Assembly (NCBI GenBank): GCA_963675925.2
Contig: CAXXIB010000004.1
Coordinates: forward strand, 1,240,001 to 1,304,000
DNA: 64,000 bases
Reading direction: 5' to 3'
From: CAXXOK01 sp963675925
Lineage (GTDB): Bacteria; Bacillota; Clostridia; Christensenellales; Aristaeellaceae
This document shows positions 8,180-16,281 of this stretch, piece after piece. A program made the translations under genes and the position numbers. Under the pieces are notes generated by a model that saw only the letters and a program-made list of their open reading frames with translations, was not told the origin of the DNA and did no database searches. The first letter of the stretch is position 1, and every line of letters begins with the position of its first letter.

Positions 8180-8887
8180 TTAGTTACCCGTTGTCGGCTC
8201 CGGAGCCGGCTGGGTGGTTTCCTGGGGCATGTCGGCCATCGTGTCTTCGGCGGGCTGATCGTTGGTCATTGTGTACACAATGCGCACCCCGCGTCCGCGA
8301 CCGTTGTTAAACGTATACACCTGCGTGTTTTCATCGTTTAACAGCTGCAGAACCTGCTCAATGCGCTGTGCGTTTTGCACCCTGCGCTGGAACACCACCG
8401 CGTTGGAGCGGACCAAGCGTGCGACCGAGTGGAAAACAAGCTTGGCATCGGCAGCGAGATCGGTTTGCGACAGGAAGCTGCGGTACATTTCCAACGCGCT
8501 GCCTTCGGCCTGCGTAATTCTCGCATAGGCATCGGCTTGGGTTTCCGGCAGGTCTGCTGTAGTGCTGACCGCCGGCAGGGTTATGTTGTTGGCCTTGAGC
8601 AGCATTTCCAGCAGGACAATCTGGGTTTCCATATCAATGCCCGCAAGACTGCGGCTGTCGGGGAAGGCCTCGGCATAGGCGGCAAAATCTGCCTGACGCT
8701 GGTAGGCGTCTTGCATGGCCCGTGTGAGCATTTCATCAAGCGGGATGACGGCGGCAGGGGCCTGGGTGCCTTCATCGGTCATGTCCGTATCGACGGCGGG
8801 GGCCACATCCTCGGCCATTGCGGAGGCAACGCCGGTCAGCAGCATGGTGAGAGCCAGAAGAAACGATAGGATTTGTTTGTGTTTCAT
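8180..8887 (-). CDS. secreted helical protein, ferritin-like DUF2202-type resemblance
   Basis: A 235-residue exported protein. I place the start at 8887 because GAGGTG is 7 bases upstream; the ATG two codons earlier is too close. The signal peptide is MKHKQILSFLLALTMLLTGV followed by ASAMA-E. The mature part is mostly helical: AMQDAYQRQADFAAYAEAFP, later YARITQAEGSALEMYRSFL. The pattern recalls four-helix ferritin-like DUF2202 proteins, but the Glu/His iron ligands are not clearly kept. The tail is Pro/Thr/Glu rich. Function unknown; the family link is tentative. Confidence 0.65.
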   Translation of the reverse strand: MKHKQILSFLLALTMLLTGVASAMAEDVAPAVDTDMTDEGTQAPAAVIPLDEMLTRAMQDAYQRQADFAAYAEAFPDSRSLAGIDMETQIVLLEMLLKANNITLPAVSTTADLPETQADAYARITQAEGSALEMYRSFLSQTDLAADAKLVFHSVARLVRSNAVVFQRRVQNAQRIEQVLQLLNDENTQVYTFNNGRGRGVRIVYTMTNDQPAEDTMADMPQETTQPAPEPTTGN

Positions 8888-8935
8888 GTTCATTCACCTC
8901 AAATTTATTTTGTTAGGCGGGATTACCGTAAGGCC

Positions 8936-8941
8936 ATTGTA
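8936..8941 (-). promoter_or_regulatory. extended -10 element for the 8180-8887 gene
   Basis: On the minus strand TGCTACAAT gives an extended -10 (hexamer at 8936-8941), about 49 bases before the start codon. No clear -35 is present. Confidence 0.35.
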
Positions 8942-9119
8942 GCAAGCAAATATGGACAAACTTTGATGGATTTATCATCAGCTTGTAAATTGAGCGTGAA
9001 GGAAATTCAAACAAAGCTTGCACGCTGGCGGCGAACGCTTCGGGGAAACCGGTTATGACCCGATAATACCGGGGGACAGGACAAGCTTGGTAGACCTTGC
9101 CCCAGGCAGGGTGGATTTG

Positions 9120-9149
9120 TTGTCATCCTCTCTGAAATCATGCTATAAT
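9120..9149 (+). promoter_or_regulatory. secA promoter
   Basis: TTGTCA at 9120-9125 and TATAAT at 9144-9149 are 18 bases apart, and TGC before the hexamer makes it an extended -10. The predicted transcript start near 9156 leaves an 80-base leader before secA. Confidence 0.75.
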
Positions 9150-9234
9150 CAAAATTGGTGCAAACAGCTGATTCACACAGGAATCCAACGCACCAAAACA
9201 CCGCTTGTTTGCAAACAAAGGAGAGATAACGCCA

Positions 9235-11975
9235 TTGGCACTTACTGATATGCTTAAAAAAATGCTGGGGCAGTCCAACGAGGCCGAAGTGAAGCGGCTG
9301 GAGAAGATTGCCAACCAGGTTCTGGCCAAGGAAGCCGAGTATTCCGCACTGACGGATGACGCGCTTCGCCAAAAAACCGGTGAATTCAAGGCACAGCTCA
9401 AGGATGGAAAAACGCTGGACGATATTCTTCCCGATGCCTTTGCGGCGTTCCGCGAGGCCGTTTGGCGGGTGGATGAAAAGCGGCTGTTCCTCGTACAGAT
9501 TATCGGCGCGGTTTGCCTGCACCAGGGGCGCATCGCCGAGATGAAAACAGGCGAAGGCAAAACCCATACCGCTACTTTGGCGGCCTACCTCAACGCGCTC
9601 ACGAGCGAAGGCGTGCACATCGTAACCGTGAACGATTATCTGGCCAAGTTCCAAGGTGAGTGGATGGGCAACATCTTCCGCTACATGGGCATTTCGGTGG
9701 GCATCATCGTGCACGGGCTGGACAATGCCCAGCGCCGCGCCGCCTATGCCTGCGATGTGACCTACGGCACTAACAACGAAATGGGCTTTGATTACCTGCG
9801 TGACAACATGGTCATCCGTGAGCCGGATATGGTGCAGCGCAGTCATGTGTTTGCCATCGTGGATGAAGTTGACTCCATTTTAATTGATGAAGCCAGAACA
9901 CCGCTGATCATTTCCGGTCAGGGGGACGATTCCTCCGATATGTACGAAAAGGCCGACCGCTTTGTCAGCCGCTTGCGCGAAGAAGAAGACTATACCATCG
10001 CCGAGAAGGAAAAGGCCGTGACCCTCACCGAGGAGGGCGTAGAAAAAGCACAGAAGTCCTTCAACGTGGAAAACATTGCCGATCTGGAAAACGCCGACCT
10101 GTACCACTATATTTTAAACGCGCTCAAAGCCCACGCCATGATGAAACGCGATGTGGACTATGTGGTGCAAAACGGCGAAGCGGTCATTGTGGATGAGTTC
10201 ACCGGCCGCCTGATGGTCGGGCGCCGCTACTCCGATGGACTGCATCAGGCGATTGAAGCCAAAGAGCATGTCAAGGTCAACCGGGAGAGCAAGACGCTTG
10301 CGACCATTACCTTCCAGAACTATTTCCGCATGTACAAAAAGATCTCCGTATGACCGGTACGGCCAAGACCGAAGAGGAAGAATTCCAGGGCATTTATAAC
10401 TTGGACGTTGTGCAGGTGCCCACCAACAAACCCATGATTCGCGATGACATGAACGACATCGTCTATAAAAACCAGAAAGCCAAGTTCATGGCTGTCGTGC
10501 AGGAGATCATTGCCCGTCACCAGACCGGGCAGCCGATTCTGGTCGGTACCGTGAACGTAGAAACATCCGAGCTGGTATCCACGCTCATTTCGCGCCAAGG
10601 TGTCAAGCATGAAGTTTTGAACGCCAAAAACCATGAAAAAGAAGCCGAGATTGTGGCGCAGGCCGGTTCGGTCAACGCCGTGACCATCGCCACCAACATG
10701 GCCGGTCGTGGTACGGATATTCTGCTGGGCGGCAACCCGGATTTTCTGGCCCGCCGTAAAATGCGCCAGGACGGTCTGGATGAAGAATTAATCATGGAAG
10801 CCATCGGCCACAATGAAGATATATCCCCGGAGGTGCTGACCGCCCGGAAAACCTATCAGGACTATTTTCAAAGCTTTAAAAAGGAAACCGATGCCGAGCA
10901 CGAGCGCGTGATTGCGCTGGGCGGGTTGCACATCATCGGTACCGAGCGGCATGAAAGCCGCCGTATCGACAACCAGCTGCGCGGCCGCTCCGGCCGTCAG
11001 GGCGATCCGGGGTCTTCGCAGTTCTTTATCTCCCTGCAGGACGAGGTTATGCGCCTGTTCGGCTCGGAGCGCATCGCCCCGATGGTGGAACGCCTGGGCC
11101 TGAAAGACGACGAACCGCTGGAAGCGGGCATCCTCACCAAGCAGATTGAATCAGCCCAGAAGCGCATTGAAGGCCGCAACTTTGACATCCGCAAAAACGT
11201 GCTGGAATATGACGATGTCATGAACAAGCAGCGCGAGCTGATCTACTCCCAGCGCCGTGACATACTCAAGGGCGATAACATGCGCCAAACCGTGATCGGC
11301 ATGATTCACAACATGGTGGATGCGACCGCCGAGCGCAACTTTACCGGAGACGGCAGCTATGACTGGAGTCTGGACGATGCCCGCGAGTATCTGGAAAAAC
11401 TCTGCCTGAAACCCGGCGATATTGACAAGCACAAGGACTATCTGGAGACGGCTGAGGAAGCGGACGAGTTTGCTGATATGCTCAAAACGGATGCCGAAGC
11501 GTTCTATCAGGAGCGGGAAGCGACCCTGTCGGAGCTTGGAATCGACATGCGCGAGTTTGAACGCGTGGTGCTGTTAAACGCCATCGACCGCCACTGGATG
11601 GACCATATCGACGCCATGGACGACCTGCGCAACGGCATCGGCCTGCGCGCCTATGGGCAGCGCAACCCTGTGCAGGAATACAAAATGGAAAGCTACGACA
11701 TGTTCAACGACATGGTGTACCTGATCCGTGAAGATGCCCTGCGCAGACTGTACCAAAGCCATGTGGAACGCTTGCCGGAGCGCCGAAAGACCGCCGACCC
11801 CGCGAAATTGCAGGAGGGCTTTGCCGGTAAGAACCGCGTGGCCGAAGGAGCAAAAGCCCCGCAGGGCGGCGCACCTAAAAACATTAACACCCCCGGCGCG
11901 GTAGGGCGCAACCAGCCGTGCCCCTGTGGCTCTGGCAAGAAATACAAGCACTGCCACGGTAAATCATCTAGCTGA
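9235..11975 (+). CDS. secA: SecA preprotein translocase ATPase, with an apparent one-base deletion
   Basis: SecA is the ATP-driven motor that pushes unfolded preproteins through SecYEG. The start is TTG at 9235 (read as MALTDMLKKMLGQ), 11 bases after AAAGGAG. The first frame has Walker A EMKTGEGKT and the DEAD-type box VDEVDSILIDEARTP. It then stops at 10351 after RMYKKISV. The second frame, from 10350, continues MTGTAKTEEEEF, MAGRGTDILLGGNPDF, LRGRSGRQGDPG and the C-terminal zinc motif CPCGSGKKYKHCH. Reading TCCGT as TCCGGT at about 10345-10350 restores the universal KKISGMTGTAKTE. SecA is essential and both halves are pristine, so a sequencing or assembly error is most likely. Restored length is about 913 residues. 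Confidence 0.93.
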
Positions 11976-12033
11976 TCAAGCCGCGCAGTCTGCTTAGGGC
12001 AGGCAACGGATTACCCTGCCATGTGAGGAATGA

Positions 12034-12498
12034 ATGACACAGAGTTTAGAAAATGCTACCATCCGCCCGATGACGATCGACGATTACGATGCTGTGTACG
12101 CCCTTTGGCTGGCCACGCCGGGCATGGGACTGAACTCGGTGGATGATACACGAAACGGTATTGCAAAGTACTTACAGCGCAACCCGAGCACCTGTTTTGT
12201 TGCAGAGGCCGATGGCGAGATCATCGCTGTGATTTTATGCGGGCACGACGGGCGGCGCGGGGTCATCCATCATACCGCAGTGCGGGCGGATTGGCAGCGG
12301 CGCGGTGTGGGCAAAGCCCTGTGGAAGGCCGCAGCTGAGGCACTGCAAGCAGAGGGCATAGCCAAGGCCTGGCTCGTGGTGTTTAAACGCAATGAGACGG
12401 GCAGCACATTTTGGGAACAAGAGGGGTTTGTGTACCGCGATGACCTGCATTTTATGGGGATAGCGCTGGACGAAACCCTGATCCGAATCGAACCATAG
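12034..12498 (+). CDS. GNAT family N-acetyltransferase
   Basis: A compact 154-residue single-domain acetyltransferase. The N-terminus IRPMTIDDYDAVYALW and the following PGMGLN match the small YpeA-like GNATs; motif A is VRADWQRRGVGKALWKAA (Q-R-R-G-V-G, about residues 86-103), and the C-terminal FWEQEGFVYRDDL is the usual last strand. The substrate is unknown. GAGGAATGA precedes the ATG. It lies 58 bases after secA and 10 bases before prfB, so it is probably co-transcribed with prfB. Confidence 0.88.
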   Translation: MTQSLENATIRPMTIDDYDAVYALWLATPGMGLNSVDDTRNGIAKYLQRNPSTCFVAEADGEIIAVILCGHDGRRGVIHHTAVRADWQRRGVGKALWKAAAEALQAEGIAKAWLVVFKRNETGSTFWEQEGFVYRDDLHFMGIALDETLIRIEP

Positions 12499-12508
12499 GA
12501 GTACAGAT

Positions 12509-13606
12509 ATGATTGATATTGACAGGTATCGACAATCCCTGGACGCGTTGCGCGACAGCGTGCAAAAGTCCAGCGAGGGATTGCATTTACCGCAGCTGGA
12601 AGAAGAGCTTGCAGAACTCAAGGAAGAGATGAACGCGCCGGAGTTCTGGAACGATTTGGAACGGTCCAAACAGGTGAATATGCGCCTGAGCCAGATTGAA
12701 CAAAAGATCAATCTTGTCGCCAGTTTAAAGTCCCGCATGGACGATGTGGATGCGATGCTCATGCTGCTGTCCGAGGAGGAAGATGCGGAGATCGCCGCCG
12801 AGTGCGAAAAGGAGCTTGCCGCGCTGGAGACGGATGCCGATGCGCTGGAACTGGAAACCCTGATGCGCGGCGAGTACGACCATTGCTCCTGCATTCTCAG
12901 CTTGCACGCCGGTGCGGGCGGCACCGAGGCTCAGGACTGGACACAGATGCTGTTTCGCATGTACACGCGCTACTGCGAGCGCATGGGCTTCAAGGTGACC
13001 ATTAACGACCTGCTGGACGGCGACGAGGCCGGCATCAAGTCCGTTACCTTTGAAGTGGAAGGCGAGAACGCCTACGGATACCTGCGCTCCGAGCGCGGAG
13101 TGCACCGTCTGGTGCGTATCAGCCCGTTTGATTCCAACGCCCGCCGCCATACCTCCTTTGCGTCGCTGGACGTGGCCCCCATTTTGCCGGAGGACGACAA
13201 TTTTGAGGTCAACATGGAGGAAGTCCGCATCGACACCTACCGCGCAGGCGGTGCCGGTGGCCAGCACGTTAACCGTACCGACTCCGCTGTGCGTATGACC
13301 CATGTCCCCACCGGGATTGTTGCCCAGTGCCAAAACGAGCGCAGCCAGATGCAAAACCGCGAGGTCTGCCTGCGTATCCTCAAAGGCCGTTTGATGGAGC
13401 AGCGCATGCGCGAAAAAGAAGAGCAGATGGCCGATATCAAAGGTGAACTTAAGAAGATTGAATGGGGCAGCCAGATTCGCAGCTATGTGTTCCAGCCGTA
13501 CACCATGGTCAAGGATCACCGTACCGGCTTTGAGGTCGGCGGGGTGGACGGCGTGATGGACGGCAATATTTCCGGTTTTATTACCGCGTACCTGAAACGA
13601 ATGTAA
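12509..13606 (+). CDS. prfB: peptide chain release factor 2
   Basis: RF2 recognises UGA and UAA stop codons and triggers hydrolysis of peptidyl-tRNA. The 365-residue protein has an N-terminal helical domain, the stop-codon-reading tripeptide SPF (in RISPFDSNARRHTSF) and the catalytic GGQ loop RAGGAGGQHVNRTDSAVR. SPF rather than PxT marks it as RF2 rather than RF1. The start follows AGGAG. Unlike most prfB genes, the reading frame is continuous, with no early TGA or programmed +1 frameshift site, so the classical autoregulation is absent. Confidence 0.97.
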   Translation: MIDIDRYRQSLDALRDSVQKSSEGLHLPQLEEELAELKEEMNAPEFWNDLERSKQVNMRLSQIEQKINLVASLKSRMDDVDAMLMLLSEEEDAEIAAECEKELAALETDADALELETLMRGEYDHCSCILSLHAGAGGTEAQDWTQMLFRMYTRYCERMGFKVTINDLLDGDEAGIKSVTFEVEGENAYGYLRSERGVHRLVRISPFDSNARRHTSFASLDVAPILPEDDNFEVNMEEVRIDTYRAGGAGGQHVNRTDSAVRMTHVPTGIVAQCQNERSQMQNREVCLRILKGRLMEQRMREKEEQMADIKGELKKIEWGSQIRSYVFQPYTMVKDHRTGFEVGGVDGVMDGNISGFITAYLKRM

Positions 13607-13627
13607 GCGGCGCGAAAGGAAAAAGGC

Positions 13628-14407
13628 ATGGACCCATACCTGGTACCCAACAGACCGTATCCGCGCAGGCGCACCAGCTTTTTAGGCGCGCTTGTTTCCT
13701 TTGCGCTTGCGCTGTGTTTGACGGCGCTGAGTATGGGCTATGCCGCCGGTGTGCATGTGACTGATCTGGAACGCTTCCGCCAAGCGGCCGATACCGCGCT
13801 GGTGCAAACGGAGATCATGTCCGCTACGGATGCGGAGCGCTTTGCCCAGGAAACGATTGGGTATATCACGGGTCGCCGCGCCGGTTGGCTTACGGCGATC
13901 ACCGTGGAGGGGGAGGCCTTTCCGGTACCGGAGAGCTTTTCTGAGCACATGGCGCAGGTGCAGCAATGGGTGATGGCATTTCGCTATATGCTGCCGCTGA
14001 TGATTGCTTGTGTAATCGCGCTAGTATTTTTAACACTGCTTGGCGGGGCGGCCATGCGAACACGCACCTTCTCCCCGCGCTTTTATTACCTGGGGGTGAC
14101 CTTGCCTTTGCTTGTGATAGGGATTGCGTTTCTATGGGTAATGATTGATTTTGCAAGCTTCTGGGAGATGCTGCACAATAGTTTCATCCCCGGCGGCATT
14201 TTCGCGGCCGACGAACCTGTCATGCGGCTGTTCCCTGTAGCTATGTTTCAGGAGTATGCCATGCCAATCGGCCTGACGCTTTTGTACCTGATGGCGGGTA
14301 TCCTGCTGTTACCTTTGATTTTAACGATGATCGACCGGCGCGCCCTGCGGCGCAGGCAGGAGCGGCAACTGCAGGCAATGCCGTACGATCCGATGGAGTA
14401 CCGTTGA
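13628..14407 (+). CDS. DUF1461 (TIGR01906-type) integral membrane protein
   Basis: A 259-residue membrane protein with one N-terminal helix (about 20-40), an outside segment, then three more helices (about 116-140, 155-178, 210-238). The segment FWEMLHNSFIPGGIF followed by DEPVMRLFP is the signature of the DUF1461 family, whose role is not established; some relatives have been linked to lipoprotein acylation, and I do not claim that here. AAAGGAAAAAGGC precedes the start. It overlaps tsaD by one base (TGATG), so the two are translationally coupled. Confidence 0.8.
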   Translation: MDPYLVPNRPYPRRRTSFLGALVSFALALCLTALSMGYAAGVHVTDLERFRQAADTALVQTEIMSATDAERFAQETIGYITGRRAGWLTAITVEGEAFPVPESFSEHMAQVQQWVMAFRYMLPLMIACVIALVFLTLLGGAAMRTRTFSPRFYYLGVTLPLLVIGIAFLWVMIDFASFWEMLHNSFIPGGIFAADEPVMRLFPVAMFQEYAMPIGLTLLYLMAGILLLPLILTMIDRRALRRRQERQLQAMPYDPMEYR

Positions 14408-15414
14408 TGATGAAACCATATCGTATTTTAGCACTGGAAACCAGCTGCGATGAAACGGCCGCCGCTGTGGTGGAAAACGGCCGGAGGATTATCTCCAATG
14501 CTGTGTTTTCGCAAATTGATCTGCATACAATTTACGGCGGTGTGGTACCGGAAATCGCCAGCCGCGCCCATGTGGATGCCTGTGACCGCATGATTGATCA
14601 GGCCTTGCAGGATGCCGGGATGACTCTGTCTGAGGTCGATGCCTTGGCCGTCACCTACGGGCCTGGGCTTGTGGGAGCGCTGCTGATCGGTGTCAACTGC
14701 ATGAAGGGCGTAAGCTTTGCTACAGGCAAGCCGCTGATTCCCGTCAATCACATCGAGGGGCATGTCAGCGCGAATTTCCTGTCAACCCCGTCGCTTACAC
14801 CGCCGTTTGTCTGCCTGGTTGTGTCCGGCGGGCACAGCCATCTGGTAACCGTGGAAGACTATGGCCGCTACACTCTGCTTGGGCAAACGGCTGATGACGC
14901 GGCGGGCGAAGCCTTTGATAAGGGTGCCAGAGTACTGGGGCTTCCCTACCCTGGGGGGCCGCACCTGAGCAAGCTTGCCGAGGGCGGCGATCCGCATTTT
15001 CTGCCGCTGCCGCGTCCTAAAGCAGAAGGCAAGTACGATTTTAGCTTTTCAGGGCTGAAAACAGCGTTCATCAACGCCGTGCATAACAGGGAGAAAAAGG
15101 GGGAGGCACTGCCCAAGGCCGATCTGGCTGCCTCCTACCAGCAGGCGATTGTGGACAGTCTTTGCAGCAAAACCATCCAAGCTGTGCTGGACAGTGGACT
15201 GGATACCCTGTGCCTGGCCGGGGGCGTGAGCGCGAACACACTGCTGCGCGCGCAGATGGCGGACCTGGCAAAGCAACACGGGTTCCGGCTTTGCATGCCG
15301 GAGATTGCCCTGTGTACCGACAACGCCGCGATGATCGCCTCGGCTGCGTACTACCGCCGGACGGAGACTGCATCGCTGGATTTAAACGCTATTCCTTCGC
15401 TTTCACTGCTGTAG
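14407..15414 (+). CDS. tsaD: tRNA N6-adenosine threonylcarbamoyltransferase TsaD
   Basis: TsaD transfers the threonylcarbamoyl group to A37 of ANN-decoding tRNAs (t6A), working with TsaB and TsaE. Visible motifs are ETSCDETAAAVV near the start, the metal-binding histidines in NHIEGHVSANF, VSGGHSHLV, and the ATP-binding DDAAGEAFDKGARVLGLPYP. The 335-residue length is normal. Two adjacent ATGs (14407, 14410) are possible; the first overlaps the upstream stop as TGATG, and GGAG lies 9 bases ahead. Confidence 0.97.
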   Translation: MMKPYRILALETSCDETAAAVVENGRRIISNAVFSQIDLHTIYGGVVPEIASRAHVDACDRMIDQALQDAGMTLSEVDALAVTYGPGLVGALLIGVNCMKGVSFATGKPLIPVNHIEGHVSANFLSTPSLTPPFVCLVVSGGHSHLVTVEDYGRYTLLGQTADDAAGEAFDKGARVLGLPYPGGPHLSKLAEGGDPHFLPLPRPKAEGKYDFSFSGLKTAFINAVHNREKKGEALPKADLAASYQQAIVDSLCSKTIQAVLDSGLDTLCLAGGVSANTLLRAQMADLAKQHGFRLCMPEIALCTDNAAMIASAAYYRRTETASLDLNAIPSLSLL

Positions 15415-15435
15415 GGCAGCGGATGGCGGCGTTTC

Positions 15436-15464
15436 TTGACGCGTCGTTGACTGAATGATACAAT
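15436..15464 (+). promoter_or_regulatory. consensus promoter for the GntR regulator
   Basis: TTGACG (15436-15441) and TACAAT (15459-15464) are separated by exactly 17 bases. The expected start near 15471 lies inside the palindrome at 15463-15480. Confidence 0.85.
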
Positions 15465-15480
15465 ACTAAAAAACTAGTAT
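15463..15480. promoter_or_regulatory. candidate GntR auto-operator
   Basis: A perfect inverted repeat, ATACTA (15463-15468) and TAGTAT (15475-15480) with a 6-base gap, covers the end of the -10 hexamer and the transcription start. This is the usual place for an autoregulatory operator of the regulator that follows. The assignment is inferred. Confidence 0.5.
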
Positions 15481-15516
15481 GCAGGCTGGAATAATCTGGC
15501 CTGAAAGAGGAGCAGC

Positions 15517-16194
15517 ATGAACATTACGGAACGCTTTGCGCGCGAGACAGCGCGGGATTACGCCCTGAGGATGCTCAAGCGCAATATCGCTTCCATGGAA
15601 CTGGAACCCGGTGCCATGCTTAGTGAAAACGAGATTTCCGCTGCGATGGGTTTAAGCCGCACACCGGTGCGCGAGGCGCTGATTGAGCTGGCCAAAATCC
15701 GCATTGTGGAAATTCTACCCCAGCGCGGCAGCCGCATTGCGCTGATTGATTACGATTTTGTGGAAGAAAGCCGCTTTATGCGCATGGTGTTTGAAAAGGC
15801 GATTTTCGAATTGGCCTGCGATATGGCGGGTGAGCTTGATTTTTCCATTGCCCAAGCCAATGTGAAGCTGCAGGAGTTTTACTTTGAAAACGAGCTCTAC
15901 GATAAATTGTTTGAACAGGACGATGAGTTTCACCGCGAAATGTTCCGCCTGACGAACAAAATGCAGAGCTATCAAATGCTGGAAAGCATGACCCTGCACT
16001 TTGACCGTGTCCGCAACTTAAGCCTGTTTGCGGTCAAGGAGATCAAAATTGTTGAGGATCACCGCAACCTGCTGGCAGCGGTCATGGCGGGGAACAAGGA
16101 ACAGGTGTCCACGCTGATTGTCAAGCACCTGAGCCGATACAAGGTGGATAAGGATGTGATCTACTCCAAGTACCGCGAGTACTTTACCAAATAG
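15517..16194 (+). CDS. GntR family transcriptional regulator, FadR/FCD subfamily
   Basis: A 225-residue ligand-responsive DNA-binding protein. Residues about 15-75 form the winged helix-turn-helix: SENEISAAMGLSRTPVREAL, then IVEILPQRGSRIA for the wing. Residues about 80-220 are the all-helical FCD ligand domain, with the metal-type ligands in EQDDEFHREMF and EDHRNLLAAVM. GAGGAG precedes the ATG. It is transcribed alone, so its target pathway is not evident from neighbours. A palindrome at its own promoter suggests autoregulation. Confidence 0.92.
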   Translation: MNITERFARETARDYALRMLKRNIASMELEPGAMLSENEISAAMGLSRTPVREALIELAKIRIVEILPQRGSRIALIDYDFVEESRFMRMVFEKAIFELACDMAGELDFSIAQANVKLQEFYFENELYDKLFEQDDEFHREMFRLTNKMQSYQMLESMTLHFDRVRNLSLFAVKEIKIVEDHRNLLAAVMAGNKEQVSTLIVKHLSRYKVDKDVIYSKYREYFTK

Positions 16195-16219
16195 TGATAG
16201 CAATCGTATGACCTATACA

Positions 16220-16257
16220 AACAAAACCGGATACGCAATCGCGTATCCGGTTTTGTA
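16220..16257. terminator. bidirectional terminator between gntR and the acyltransferase gene
   Basis: AAAACCGGATACGC (loop AATC) GCGTATCCGGTTTT at 16223-16254 is a perfect 14-bp stem whose ends give U runs on both strands. It separates two convergent genes. Confidence 0.9.
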
Positions 16258-16281
16258 TATGACTGCCGCTGTGTAAAGCGA

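Noticed and set aside
10335..10355. Programmed -1 frameshift in secA
   Set aside because: CAAAAAG is only a partial slippery site and the product would read KKDLRMTG, losing the conserved SGMTG. A single missing G explains the data better.
12235..12924. Serine-rich minus-strand frame opposite prfB
   Set aside because: The poly-Ser look comes from reading Glu/Leu/Asp-rich codons of RF2 backwards; no independent evidence.
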